Shown in pieces: positions 26,520 through 35,440 of a stretch of 45,712 bases of DNA. This DNA is from Streptomyces sp. PTY087I2 (lineage in GTDB: Bacteria; Actinomycetota; Actinomycetes; Streptomycetales; Streptomycetaceae). A program made the position numbers and the translations under genes. Under the pieces are notes generated by a model, which worked only from the letters and a program-made list of their open reading frames with translations, searched no databases and was not told where the DNA came from. Every line of letters begins with the position of its first letter. Positions within the stretch are counted from its first letter, which is position 1. The stretch covers positions 1 through 45,712 of the forward strand of contig NZ_LZRD01000040.1 of NCBI RefSeq assembly GCF_001687325.1. The letters run 5' to 3'.

Positions 26520-29500
26520 TCAGGGCGCGAGGGCGTCGATCGCCTTCACGATCCGCTTGTCCGAGACGGGGAACGCGGTCCCCAGCGCATGGGCGAAGTA
26601 GCTCACCCGCAGCTCCTCGATCATCCAGCGGACGTCCAGCGCCTCCTGCGGCACCGGCCTGCCCTGCGGGAACTGTTCGAGCAGCCACGCGTACTCGTCC
26701 TGCATCTCGTGGACCTTCTCCATCCGCGTGGTGTCCCGCTGGACGGCCGTCGGCATCTGCTGGAGCCGCCGGTCCGCCGCCACGAGGTAGCGCATCAGGT
26801 CCGGCAGCCGGCGCAGCCCCGTGGCCGTAACGAAACCGGACGGTACGAGACGGGCCAGCTGCTCCCGTACGTCGGTGACGTTGGCCACCAGCGTCAGGCT
26901 GTTCGTCGACTTCAGCCGGCGCTCACAGGCCTGCCACGCGGCCAGGATCTGCTGCACCTGGTCGATCGTGCGGACGGTCAGGTCCACCAGGTCCGCGCGC
27001 ACCTTGTCGTACAGCGCCCGGAACGCCTTCTCGTCCCACGCGGGCCCGCCGTGCGCGGCGATCAGCCGGTCGGCCGCGGCGGTCGCGCAATCCTCGAAGA
27101 GGGCCTGCACCGAACCGTGCGGATTACGGGACAGCGCCAGCTTCTGCTGATTGCTCAGCCGGTCGGACGCGAACTTCGCCGGGTTCACCGGGATGTTCAG
27201 CATGATCAGCCGCCGGGTGCCGCGCCACATCGCCTGCTGCTGCTCGGCCTCGGTGTCGAAGAGCCGTACGGCGACGGTGTCGCCCTGGTCGACGAGGGCC
27301 GGGTACGCCTTCACCGGCTGGCCGGCGCGCCGGGTCTCGAAGACCTTGTTCAGCGTGCCGATCGTCCAGTCCGTGAGGCCCGAGCGCTCGATGGACTCGC
27401 CCGAGGGGCCCGCGGTCGCCGCGGCGGCCTTGGAGAGCGCCTGGCGGGCCTTCGGGCGCAGCTTCAGCTTCAGCGCCTCCAGGTCCTTGTCCTCGGCGAC
27501 CTTCCGCCGCCGCTCGTCGACGATCCGGAACGTGATCTTGAGGTGGTCCGGGACGCGGGAGAGGTCGAAGTCGTCCGCCGTGACCGGGACGCCGACCATC
27601 CGCTGGAGCTCGCGCGCCAGGGTGACCGGCAGTGGCTCCTGGAGCGGGACCGCCCGGTCGAGGAACTTGTCCGCGTAGTTCGGCGCGGGGACGTAGTGCC
27701 GGCGGATCGGCTTCGGCAGCGAGCGGATCAGCTCGGTGACGACCTCCTCGCGCAGCCCCGGGATCTGCCAGTCGAAGCCCTCGGCGGTGACCTGGTTCAG
27801 CACCTGGAGCGGCACGTGCACGGTCACACCGTCCGCGTCCGCGCCGGGCTCGAACTGGTACGTCACCTTGAACTTGAGCTTCCCCTGCCGCCAGGAGTCC
27901 GGGTAGTCGTCCTTGGTGACGGCCCCGGCCTTCTCGTTGATGAGCATGGAGCGCTCGAAGTCGAGCGCGTCCGGCTCCTCGCGCTTCTTGTGCTTCCACC
28001 AGGAGTCGAAGTGCGCCCCGGACACGATGTGTTCGGGAATCCGCTGGTCGTAGAAGTCGAACAGGGTCTCGTCGTCCACGAGGATGTCGCGGCGACGGGC
28101 CCGGTGCTCCAACTCCTCGACCTCGCCGAGGAGTCTGCGATTGTCGTGGAAGAACTGGTGGTGGGTGCGCCAGTCGCCCTCGACCAGGGCGTTGCGGATG
28201 AACAGATCCCGCGAGGCCTCCTGGTCGATCCGGCCGAAATTGACCTTGCGCTGGGCGACGATCGGCACGCCGTAGAGCGTGACCCGCTCGTACGCCATCA
28301 CCGCCGCCTGGTCCTTCTCCCAGTGCGGTTCGCTGTAGGTGCGCTTCACCAGATGCTGCGCCAGCGGCTCGATCCACTCGGGCTCGACCTTGGCGTTGAC
28401 CCGCGCCCAGAGCCGGGAGGTCTCCACCAGCTCCGCCGACATCAGGAACCGGGGCTGCTTCTTGAACAGCGCGGAGCCGGGGAAGATCGCGAACTTGGCG
28501 CTGCGCGCGCCCAGGTACTCGTTCTTCTCGGTGTCCTTCAGCCCGATGTGCGACAGCAGCCCGGCCAGCAGCGAGGTGTGCACCGCCTGCTCGGGAACGG
28601 ACGCCTCCGCCTTGGGCTCCTCGACGGTGATGCCCATCTGCTTGGCGACCGTACGCAGCTGCGCGTAGATGTCCTGCCATTCGCGGATGCGCAGGAAGTT
28701 CAGATACTCCTGCTTGCACATCCGGCGGAACGAGGACGAGCCGCGCTCCTTCTGCTGCTCGCGGATGTACGCCCAGAGATTCAGATACGCCAGGAAGTCG
28801 GAGGTCTCGTCCTTGAACCGGGCGTGGTTCTGGTCGGCCTGCGTCTGCTTCTCGGCGGGCCGCTCGCGCGGGTCCTGGATGGAGAGCGCGGCGGCGATGA
28901 CCATGACCTCGCGGGCACAGCCGTTCTTGTCGGCCTCGATGACCATCCGGGCCAGGCGCGGGTCGACGGGCAGCTGGGAGAGCTTGCGGCCGAGCGGGGT
29001 GAGCCGCTTCTTCGGGTCCTTCTCCGCAGGGTCGAGGGCTCCCAGCTCCTGGAGGAGCTGGACGCCGTCGCGGATGTTGCGGTGGTCCGGCGGGTCGATG
29101 AAGGGGAACTTCTCGATGTCGCCGAGCCCGGCGGCGGTCATCTGGAGGATGACGGAGGCCAGGTTGGTCCGCAGGATCTCCGGGTCGGTGAACTCCGGCC
29201 GGGTGACGAAGTCGTCCTCCGAGTACAGCCGGATGCAGATGCCGTCCGACGTACGGCCGCAGCGGCCCTTGCGCTGGTTGGCGCTGGCCTGGGAGATCCG
29301 CTCGATCGGCAGCCGCTGGACCTTGGTGCGGTGGCTGTAGCGGGAGATACGGGCGTTGCCCGGGTCGATCACGTACTTGATGCCGGGAACGGTCAGCGAG
29401 GTCTCGGCGACGTTGGTCGCGAGCACGATGCGGCGGCCCGTATGGCGCTGGAACACGCGGTGCTGCTCGGCGTGCGAGAGGCGCGCGTAGAGGGGGAGCA

Positions 29501-30452
29501 CCTCGGTATGTCTGAGGTTGCGCTTGTTCAGCGCGTCCGCCGTGTCCCGGATCTCCCGCTCACCGGAGAGGAAGACCAGGACGTCGCCGGGGGCCTCGTG
29601 ACCCAGCTCGTCGACGGCGTCGCAGATCGCGGTGATCTGGTCCCGGTCGGAGTCGTCACTGTCCTCTTCCAGCAGGGGGCGATACCGCACCTCCACCGGA
29701 TACGTCCGCCCGCTGACCTCCACGATCGGTGCGTCCCCGAAGTGGCGCGCGAACCGCTCCGGGTCGATCGTCGCCGAGGTGATGACGACCTTCAGATCGG
29801 GGCGGCGGGGCAGCAGCCGGGCCAGATAACCGAGGAGGAAGTCGATGTTGAGGGACCGCTCGTGGGCCTCGTCGATGATGATCGTGTCGTACGCCAGCAG
29901 CTCGCGGTCCGTCTGGATCTCGGCGAGCAGGATGCCGTCCGTCATCAGCTTCAGATACGTCGACTCCGGGTTCACCTGATCGGTGAAGCGGACCTTCCAG
30001 CCGACCGTCTCGCCCAGCGGCGTCTTCAGCTCGTCGGCGACGCGCTCCGCGACCGTACGCGCCGCGATCCGGCGGGGCTGGGTGTGCCCGATCATGCCCC
30101 GGACGCCGCGCCCCAGCTCCATACAGATCTTGGGCAGCTGCGTGGTCTTCCCGGACCCGGTCTCACCGGCGACGATCACGACCTGGTGGTCGCGTACCGC
30201 CTCCAGGATCTCGTCCTTCTTCTGGGAGACCGGCAGCTCTTCCGGGTACGACAGGGCCGGCAGCCGGGCCGCGCGCGACGCGAGCCGGTCGGCCGCCTTG
30301 CCCGCCTCGGCCGCGATCTCGTCCAGCACGGACTGGCGGGCCTCGGGCTTGCGGATGCGGCGCGCTCCTTCGAGGCGCCGGCCGAGCCGGTTCGCGTCGC
30401 GGAGCGAGAGCTGACCGAGCTGGGACTGGAGATCGGCGAAGGAAGTAGACAT
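26520..30452 (-). CDS. hrpA: ATP-dependent RNA helicase HrpA
   Basis: A 1310-aa DEAH-box helicase, full family length. Walker A GETGSGKT (96-103), TQPRRIAARTVAERVADE (motif Ia), DEAHERSLNIDFLLGYL (motif II), SATID (III), NVAETSLTVPGIKYV (V) and QRKGRCGRTSDG (VI) are all intact; the HA2, OB-fold and long HrpA-specific C-terminal domains follow. In other bacteria HrpA acts on mRNA processing and on stalled, collided ribosomes. The ATG at 30452 fits the family start. It is divergent from a secreted-protein gene, and its product may read through to tRNA-Asp. Confidence 0.95.
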   Translation of the reverse strand: MSTSFADLQSQLGQLSLRDANRLGRRLEGARRIRKPEARQSVLDEIAAEAGKAADRLASRAARLPALSYPEELPVSQKKDEILEAVRDHQVVIVAGETGSGKTTQLPKICMELGRGVRGMIGHTQPRRIAARTVAERVADELKTPLGETVGWKVRFTDQVNPESTYLKLMTDGILLAEIQTDRELLAYDTIIIDEAHERSLNIDFLLGYLARLLPRRPDLKVVITSATIDPERFARHFGDAPIVEVSGRTYPVEVRYRPLLEEDSDDSDRDQITAICDAVDELGHEAPGDVLVFLSGEREIRDTADALNKRNLRHTEVLPLYARLSHAEQHRVFQRHTGRRIVLATNVAETSLTVPGIKYVIDPGNARISRYSHRTKVQRLPIERISQASANQRKGRCGRTSDGICIRLYSEDDFVTRPEFTDPEILRTNLASVILQMTAAGLGDIEKFPFIDPPDHRNIRDGVQLLQELGALDPAEKDPKKRLTPLGRKLSQLPVDPRLARMVIEADKNGCAREVMVIAAALSIQDPRERPAEKQTQADQNHARFKDETSDFLAYLNLWAYIREQQKERGSSSFRRMCKQEYLNFLRIREWQDIYAQLRTVAKQMGITVEEPKAEASVPEQAVHTSLLAGLLSHIGLKDTEKNEYLGARSAKFAIFPGSALFKKQPRFLMSAELVETSRLWARVNAKVEPEWIEPLAQHLVKRTYSEPHWEKDQAAVMAYERVTLYGVPIVAQRKVNFGRIDQEASRDLFIRNALVEGDWRTHHQFFHDNRRLLGEVEELEHRARRRDILVDDETLFDFYDQRIPEHIVSGAHFDSWWKHKKREEPDALDFERSMLINEKAGAVTKDDYPDSWRQGKLKFKVTYQFEPGADADGVTVHVPLQVLNQVTAEGFDWQIPGLREEVVTELIRSLPKPIRRHYVPAPNYADKFLDRAVPLQEPLPVTLARELQRMVGVPVTADDFDLSRVPDHLKITFRIVDERRRKVAEDKDLEALKLKLRPKARQALSKAAAATAGPSGESIERSGLTDWTIGTLNKVFETRRAGQPVKAYPALVDQGDTVAVRLFDTEAEQQQAMWRGTRRLIMLNIPVNPAKFASDRLSNQQKLALSRNPHGSVQALFEDCATAAADRLIAAHGGPAWDEKAFRALYDKVRADLVDLTVRTIDQVQQILAAWQACERRLKSTNSLTLVANVTDVREQLARLVPSGFVTATGLRRLPDLMRYLVAADRRLQQMPTAVQRDTTRMEKVHEMQDEYAWLLEQFPQGRPVPQEALDVRWMIEELRVSYFAHALGTAFPVSDKRIVKAIDALAP

Positions 30453-30493
30453 ACGGATCCCAGGATCTCACCCAGGCGCGAGGAGTGGCGACC

Positions 30494-30538
30494 CCATTTC
30501 GGGCGGGCTGCGTCACGCGGCACGTACCATTTCGGGCA
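30494..30538 (+). promoter_or_regulatory. Repeated CCATTTCGGGC box upstream of the secreted-protein gene
   Basis: CCATTTCGGGCG (30494-30505) and CCATTTCGGGCA (30527-30538) are 33 nt apart, about three helical turns. TACCAT (30525-30530), a TANNNT -10 candidate for the plus-strand gene, overlaps the second copy. The same 12-mer lies upstream of bldC. Confidence 0.4.
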
Positions 30539-30585
30539 GTCGACGCCCCGTAACCGCCGCTCACGCCGAGAAAGGCCGAGGTCCC

Positions 30586-31083
30586 GTGTCCCGTACCCAG
30601 TGGTGGAGCCTGACGGCGCTGCTCGCGGTGGTGCTGGGGCTGCTGTGCGGACCGACGGCCTTCGCGGCCGCGGGGGCGGGAGCCTCCTCCGTACCGGTGG
30701 CGCAGGACACGGCTCGGGCACAGGCCTCGGCGCGGGGGCCGGCAGAGGCCCCGGCTCGGGCCCGGGCCCAGGGCACGGCCCCGGACGAGGCGCCGCACCG
30801 GGCCCAGGCCCCGGCTTCCGTGGCCGACGCGGGCACCCCCGTGGCCGAGGCCGCCGGCGAGCGTGCCCCCGTCCCCGGCTGCGGGAAGCTCCGCGATCAC
30901 GGCGGTGAGCCCGCCGTGCCCTCCCGCGCCCGGTCCGCGCACGACCACGCGCCGGGTCTCGCGCCGTGGGGGCTGCCCGCCGCGACGGGCGCGCTGCCGG
31001 CCGTGGAGCCGCCGGGGATACGGGCCCGCGCCCCCCTCCCGTACACCCCGACCCCGGTCGAACTCTCCGTGCTGCGGGTGTAG
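30586..31083 (+). CDS. Secreted protein of unknown function
   Basis: A 165-aa protein with a clear signal peptide (WWSLTALLAVVLGLLC, cleavage after AFA, ~residue 27). The mature part is Ala/Pro/Arg-rich and low in complexity, with a single Cys in VPGCGKLRD. It ends PTPVELSVLRV, a C-terminal tail I recognise from other small secreted streptomycete proteins. It lies 75 nt before the DsbA-like gene, perhaps in one operon. No function can be given. Confidence 0.7.
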   Translation: MSRTQWWSLTALLAVVLGLLCGPTAFAAAGAGASSVPVAQDTARAQASARGPAEAPARARAQGTAPDEAPHRAQAPASVADAGTPVAEAAGERAPVPGCGKLRDHGGEPAVPSRARSAHDHAPGLAPWGLPAATGALPAVEPPGIRARAPLPYTPTPVELSVLRV

Positions 31084-31158
31084 GCGGTGTCCGGCGGGCA
31101 CTCGCCCGCCCCGGACCTTCCGCCCTTCCTCCCCCGCATCACCAGCACGGAGTGCCGC

Positions 31159-31974
31159 ATGCCCACGCCCCAGAACCCGAAGTCCTCGAAGCCGTCGAAG
31201 TCCTCGACGTCCTCCCCGTCCGCGAACACGCGCAAGCCCCTCGTCTACGGCGCGGTGGTCGTCGTCGCGGCCGGTCTCCTCGGCTTCGCCTCGTACAAGG
31301 CCACCGCCCCCGCCGCGAAGGACACCACCGTCACCGGCCCCGCCGCCGAGATCTCCACCGAGCCGGACGCGGGCGTCTACGCGGAGCTGGCGAAGCTCGC
31401 CCGCCGGGACGCCGACGACAAGCTGGCCATCGGCCCGGCGGACGCCCCGGTCGTCCTGATCGAGTACGCCGACTTCAAGTGCGGCTACTGCGGCAAGTTC
31501 GCCCGGGACACCGAGCCGGAGCTGATCGAGAAGTACGTGAAGGACGGCACCCTGCGCATCGAGTGGCGCAACTTCCCGATCTTCGGCGAGGAGTCCGAGA
31601 ACGCCGCCCGGGGCGCCTGGGCCGCCGGGCAGCAGAACCGCTTCTGGGAGTTCCACCGCGCCGCCTACGCCGAGGGCGCGAAGGAGAAGGGCTTCGGCAA
31701 GGACCGGGTGAAGGCGCTCGCCGAGGAGGCCGGGGTGAAGGACCTGGACCGGTTCATGAAGGACCTCGACGGCGACGCGGCCCGTGCGTCGGTCAAGAAG
31801 GACCAGGAGCAGGCGTACGGGATCGGCGCCACGTCCACCCCGTCGTTCCTGATCAACGGCCGCCCGATCGCGGGCGCCCAGCCGGACGAGACGTTCACCC
31901 GGGCCATCGAGGCCGCCGCCGAGCAGGCGAAGACCACGGGGGCGGCGGGCCAGGCCGGGGAGCCCGCCAAGTGA
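31159..31974 (+). CDS. Membrane-anchored DsbA-like thiol oxidoreductase
   Basis: A 271-aa protein: a Ser/Pro/Lys-rich cytosolic head (1-28), one transmembrane anchor (~29-46), and an extracytoplasmic thioredoxin fold. The active site is C108-G-Y-C111 (DFKCGYC) and the cis-proline motif is TSTPSF. It likely makes or rearranges disulphides in secreted proteins. GTG of the CcdA-like gene overlaps its stop by 4 nt, so the electron carrier and its membrane partner are co-made. The ATG with GGAG upstream is preferred to a longer in-frame start. Confidence 0.92.
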   Translation: MPTPQNPKSSKPSKSSTSSPSANTRKPLVYGAVVVVAAGLLGFASYKATAPAAKDTTVTGPAAEISTEPDAGVYAELAKLARRDADDKLAIGPADAPVVLIEYADFKCGYCGKFARDTEPELIEKYVKDGTLRIEWRNFPIFGEESENAARGAWAAGQQNRFWEFHRAAYAEGAKEKGFGKDRVKALAEEAGVKDLDRFMKDLDGDAARASVKKDQEQAYGIGATSTPSFLINGRPIAGAQPDETFTRAIEAAAEQAKTTGAAGQAGEPAK

Positions 31975-32837
31975 CGGCGGACATCGGCTACTTCGCGGCC
32001 TTCCTCGGCGGGCTGCTCGCCCTGGTCAGCCCGTGCAGCGCGCTGCTGCTCCCGGCGTTCTTCGCGTACTCCATCGACTCGACCTCCCGGCTGCTGGCCC
32101 GTACCGGCATCTTCTACGCCGGGCTGGCCACCACCCTCGTCCCGCTCGGCGCGGCCGGTTCGTACGCCGGGCGGCTGTTCTACGGGCACCGCGACGCCCT
32201 CGTCACCGGCGCGGGCTGGCTGATCATCGCGCTCGGTCTCGCGCAGATCGTCGGCCTAGGCTTCGCCTCCCGGCGGATGGCCGAGCTGAGCGGCCGGATC
32301 CGCCCCACCACCGCGTTCTCCGTCTACGCGCTGGGCGCGGTCTACGGTCTGGCCGGATTCTGCGCGGGCCCGATCCTCGGCAGCGTCCTGACCGTCGCGG
32401 CGGTGAGCGGCAGCCCGGTCTACGGCGGCCTGCTGCTCGCGGTCTACGCGCTCGGGATGGCCGTCCCGCTCTTCGTCCTGGCCCTGCTCTGGGAACGCTT
32501 CGACCTCGGCCGCCGGAAATGGCTGCGCGGCCGGGCCGTCCGGATCGGCCGGTTCGAGCTGCACACCACGTCGCTGCTGTCGGGGCTGTTCTTCATCGGC
32601 CTGGGCGCGCTGTTCCTCGTCTACGACGGGACGACCGCGCTGCCCGGCCTGCTCGGGGTCGACGACTCGTTCGCGATCGAGCAGTGGGCGCAGAAGCTCG
32701 GCGAACGGGTGCCGGACGGGGTGGCGCTGGTCGCGGTGGTGCTCGTGGCGCTGCTGGTCCTGGGCGTACGGACGTGGCGGCGGCGCGAGGCCGACGTACC
32801 GCAGGAAGGGCAGCGGGAGGAGACCGAGAAGGTGTGA
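31971..32837 (+). CDS. CcdA/DsbD-like transmembrane electron carrier
   Basis: A 288-aa membrane protein with about six helices. The two redox cysteines of the CcdA family are at C22 (LVSPCSALLLP) and C131 (GFCAGPILGS), each in a helix near a proline. It moves electrons from cytosolic thioredoxin to extracytoplasmic thiol proteins, here most likely the coupled DsbA-like protein. The charged C-terminal tail is cytosolic. Confidence 0.9.
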   Translation: MTADIGYFAAFLGGLLALVSPCSALLLPAFFAYSIDSTSRLLARTGIFYAGLATTLVPLGAAGSYAGRLFYGHRDALVTGAGWLIIALGLAQIVGLGFASRRMAELSGRIRPTTAFSVYALGAVYGLAGFCAGPILGSVLTVAAVSGSPVYGGLLLAVYALGMAVPLFVLALLWERFDLGRRKWLRGRAVRIGRFELHTTSLLSGLFFIGLGALFLVYDGTTALPGLLGVDDSFAIEQWAQKLGERVPDGVALVAVVLVALLVLGVRTWRRREADVPQEGQREETEKV

Positions 32838-32842
32838 CACGG

Positions 32843-32873
32843 CGAAGGCCCCGTCCGGTGGACGGGGCCTTCG
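32843..32873. terminator. Bidirectional terminator between ccdA-like gene and tRNA cluster
   Basis: Perfect 14-bp stem (32843-32856 with 32860-32873), GGT loop. It lies 5 nt after the plus-strand stop and 6 nt after the minus-strand tRNA-Phe. Confidence 0.85.
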
Positions 32874-32878
32874 AGAAG

Positions 32879-32952
32879 TGGCTGGGGCCGGGATCGAACC
32901 GGCGACCTATCGCTTTTCAGGCGATCGCTCGTACCAACTGAGCTACCCAGCC
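32879..32952 (-). tRNA. tRNA-Phe(GAA)
   Basis: A 74-nt cloverleaf, acceptor GGCTGGG/CCCAGCC, anticodon loop CTGAAAA, T-loop TTCGATC, discriminator A. Last gene of the Glu-Asp-Phe cluster. Confidence 0.97.
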
Positions 32953-32974
32953 ACGCAGCCGCTGGGGCTGCAAG

Positions 32975-33049
32975 CGGTCCTGACGGGATTTGAACCCGCG
33001 GCCTCCACCTTGACAGGGTGGCGAGCACTCCAAACTGCTCCACAGGACC
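32975..33049 (-). tRNA. tRNA-Asp(GTC), copy 2
   Basis: Identical over 75 nt to the copy at 26318-26392. Middle gene of the Glu-Asp-Phe cluster, 22 nt upstream of tRNA-Phe. Confidence 0.97.
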
Positions 33050-33087
33050 AAGCAATGCGCGAAACAAGTCTCGCACACGGTGAAACG

Positions 33088-33160
33088 TGCCCCCAACGGG
33101 ATTCGAACCCGTGCTACCGCCTTGAAAGGGCGGCGTCCTGGGCCACTAGACGATGAGGGC
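33088..33160 (-). tRNA. tRNA-Glu(TTC)
   Basis: A 73-nt cloverleaf, acceptor GCCCTCA/TGGGGGC (one U-G pair), anticodon loop CTTTCAA, T-loop TTCGAAT, discriminator A. First gene of the cluster; the three share one terminator at 32843-32873. Confidence 0.97.
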
Positions 33161-33240
33161 TATTGGCCCGCCGGTTCGCTTTGCAGCGCGTCGGGGACGT
33201 GAGAAGCATATGGGATGGGTGGAGCTATCGCCAAAACGGT

Positions 33241-34953
33241 TTACGGCGATGGGGTCGGGCGCGTTCCGGAGCCCGTCGGGGACGGGCTCGAAGAGGGCGA
33301 CGAGGGCGCGGACGACGGCGACGGGGAGGGGGAGACGGGTGAGTCCTTCTTCAGGTTCTCCTCCGGGAGATGGCGGCTGACCTCGGCAGTCGTCAGTCCG
33401 AGACCGCCGAGCGTGATCTCGTCCCAGGCCTGGAGCCGGCGGGTGGAGCGGTCCAGGTAGAGCACCGAGGCGTGCACCTTCTCCGGCTTGTCGTTCTGCA
33501 CGGCGCGCAGTCCGCCGCCGCCCGTGGAGCCCTCGACCTTCAGCCGGGTGCCGAGCTTCAGCTGTTCGTTGATCCGGCGGTGGAGGTGGCCGGAGAGCAC
33601 GAGCGGGACCGTGCCGTCGGTCTCCCGGGCGGTGTTCGGGTCGTGGGCGACGGCGATGTCGACGGGGGTGCCCGCGCGCTCCTGGTCGCGCAGCGCGGAG
33701 GCCAGGCGCGCGCCTTCGAGCTGGGCGGCCGCCTTGCCGCCGACCGGGGCGGTCCGGTCCGGGGTGAAGGAGGCGTCGCCGGTGCCCGCGATCCGCAGCC
33801 CGCCGACGTTCACGGCCTTGCCGTCGTCGAGGACGCGGACGTTCCGGAACTTCTTCAGGTAGTCCTGGGTGACGGTCGAGTCGTGGTTGCCGCGCACCCA
33901 GACGTAGGGCGCGCCGAGGTCGCGGATCGGGTCGAGGAAGCCGTTCTCGGCGGCGGAGCCGTGGTCCATCGTGTCGCCGGAGTCGATGATCACGTCGATC
34001 TCGTACTGCTCGACGAGCGAGGCGATGATGTGCCAGGCCGCCGGGTTGAGGTGGATGTCGGAGACGTGCAGGGCCCGGATGGTGCCGGGGTCGGGCTGGT
34101 AGACGGGGAGCGTGGAGGTCGCGTCGTACAGCTTGGTGACGTTGGTGACCAGGCGGGCCAGCTCCTGCTGGTAGATGTCGAACTCGGTGACGATCGAGCG
34201 GGCGTCGCCGACCAGGGACGGGGCGCTGGAGAGCAGCCCGGAGAACTTCGGCTCCAGGACGGACTTCGGGTTCCAGGTGGCGTACGCGCTGACGCCGGAC
34301 GCGGCCAGCAGGGTGAGGGCGAGCCCGCCGGCGGCCAGGGCGCGGCGGGGGCGGCGGTAGACGACGAGGCCGAGGGCGGTCGCGCCGGAGACGACGGCGA
34401 CGCAGGAGCGCACGGCCAGCTCCGCGGTGCCGGACGCGACGTCCCGGGCGACCTCGTCCTGGAGGCCGGAGAACCGTTCCGGCTGGTCGACCAGGGCCTG
34501 GGAGCGTTCGGGGTCGAGGCGGTCCACGTCCACGTCGAGCCGCAGCGGCGCGATGTGCGAGTCCAGCTCCAGGGCGCCGAGCGGGGCCACGTTGATCTTG
34601 CTGCCGCCGGTGAGGGAGGGGCGGAGCGTCATGTTGGTGTCCATGGGGCCGACCGGCGTACGGATGGAGCCCACGGCGAGCAGTCCCAGCCAGGCCCCCA
34701 GCACGACGACGGCGAGCATGCCGAGGGCGCGGAGCCAGGGGCGGCGGGCGGGGGCGGTCAGGTCGCCGGGGGCCGCCGGGCGGGATGCCTTCGGGCGGGC
34801 GGGGGCCGCCGCGCGGGGCGTTTTCGGGGTGCCGGGGGCCGCCGGGCGGGGGCGGGCGGCGGTACGGCTCCGGGACGCCGGGCGGACGAGCCGGCCGATG
34901 CGGTGCCGTACGCGGCCGGCTGCGGCACGGAAACGGAAGGGGACGCGGACCAT
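33241..34953 (-). CDS. Membrane metallophosphoesterase
   Basis: A 570-aa protein from the ATG at 34953. An Arg/Pro/Ala-rich cytosolic head (1-72) is followed by a helix (~75-96), an external loop, two helices (~178-199 and ~205-224) and a calcineurin-like phosphatase domain (~290-510). All metal motifs are present: VSDIH (D299, H301), SGDT (D327), GNHD (N356, H357) and SGHLH. A Ser/Pro tail ends it. GTG (35001) and ATG (34986) are in-frame alternatives and none has a good ribosome site. Substrate unknown; relatives act at the cell envelope. Confidence 0.88.
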   Translation of the reverse strand: MVRVPFRFRAAAGRVRHRIGRLVRPASRSRTAARPRPAAPGTPKTPRAAAPARPKASRPAAPGDLTAPARRPWLRALGMLAVVVLGAWLGLLAVGSIRTPVGPMDTNMTLRPSLTGGSKINVAPLGALELDSHIAPLRLDVDVDRLDPERSQALVDQPERFSGLQDEVARDVASGTAELAVRSCVAVVSGATALGLVVYRRPRRALAAGGLALTLLAASGVSAYATWNPKSVLEPKFSGLLSSAPSLVGDARSIVTEFDIYQQELARLVTNVTKLYDATSTLPVYQPDPGTIRALHVSDIHLNPAAWHIIASLVEQYEIDVIIDSGDTMDHGSAAENGFLDPIRDLGAPYVWVRGNHDSTVTQDYLKKFRNVRVLDDGKAVNVGGLRIAGTGDASFTPDRTAPVGGKAAAQLEGARLASALRDQERAGTPVDIAVAHDPNTARETDGTVPLVLSGHLHRRINEQLKLGTRLKVEGSTGGGGLRAVQNDKPEKVHASVLYLDRSTRRLQAWDEITLGGLGLTTAEVSRHLPEENLKKDSPVSPSPSPSSAPSSPSSSPSPTGSGTRPTPSP

Positions 34954-35089
34954 TGGGCCCGTATGCCCCGGTACGGCGTCCGCCATGCCGGTCGGCGGCA
35001 CCGGTCATGAGTCCGTACGGCCCAGGTCGCCGCGATGCCGGGCCGTTGCCACCTGCCCGTACCCGGTCCCCGTACGGGACAATGGCCGG

Positions 35090-35440
35090 GTGCTGGAGAT
35101 GACGCGCGAACAGTTCGAGGAGCTGGTGAGCCAGGCTCTGGACCGGATTCCGCCGGAGCTGACGCGGCTGATGGACAACGTGGCGGTGTTCGTCGAGGAC
35201 GAACCGGACCCCGGCGACCCCGACCTCCTCGGGCTCTACGAGGGCACCCCGCTCACCGACCGCGGCGAGTGGTACGCCGGAGTGCTGCCGGACCGGATCA
35301 CCATCTACCGGGGTCCGACGCTGCGGATGTGCGAGACGCAGGAGGATGTCGTCGCGGAGACCGAGATCACCGTGGTCCACGAGATCGCCCACCACTTCGG
35401 CATCGACGACGAGCGGCTGCACGCCCTGGGGTACGGATGA
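35090..35440 (+). CDS. Zincin-like metallopeptidase family protein
   Basis: A 116-aa single-domain protein of the short zincin family. VVHEIAHHFGIDDERLHALGYG, at the C terminus, holds HExxH plus a downstream Asp/His-rich zinc site. MLEMTREQFEELVSQALDRIP opens it. Cytosolic; substrate unknown. I chose the GTG at 35090, which gives the MLEMTRE opening I know from relatives; the ATG at 35099 is the alternative. GACAAT (35078-35083) lies 6 nt before the GTG, so the mRNA may be leaderless. It overlaps the following crcB gene by 4 nt. Confidence 0.9.
   Translation: MLEMTREQFEELVSQALDRIPPELTRLMDNVAVFVEDEPDPGDPDLLGLYEGTPLTDRGEWYAGVLPDRITIYRGPTLRMCETQEDVVAETEITVVHEIAHHFGIDDERLHALGYG

Noticed and set aside
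26589..30908. A 1439-codon open frame antisense to hrpA
   Set aside because: A high-GC shadow: it mirrors a complete helicase gene, has no family motifs and shows repetitive Arg/Leu/Val composition.
26318..33160. tRNA-associated integrative element
   Set aside because: No integrase, excisionase or partial tRNA attachment duplicate was seen; the tRNA copies are complete genes.
34954..35089. Fluoride riboswitch upstream of the crcB operon
   Set aside because: The conserved pseudoknot sequence elements of that riboswitch were not found.
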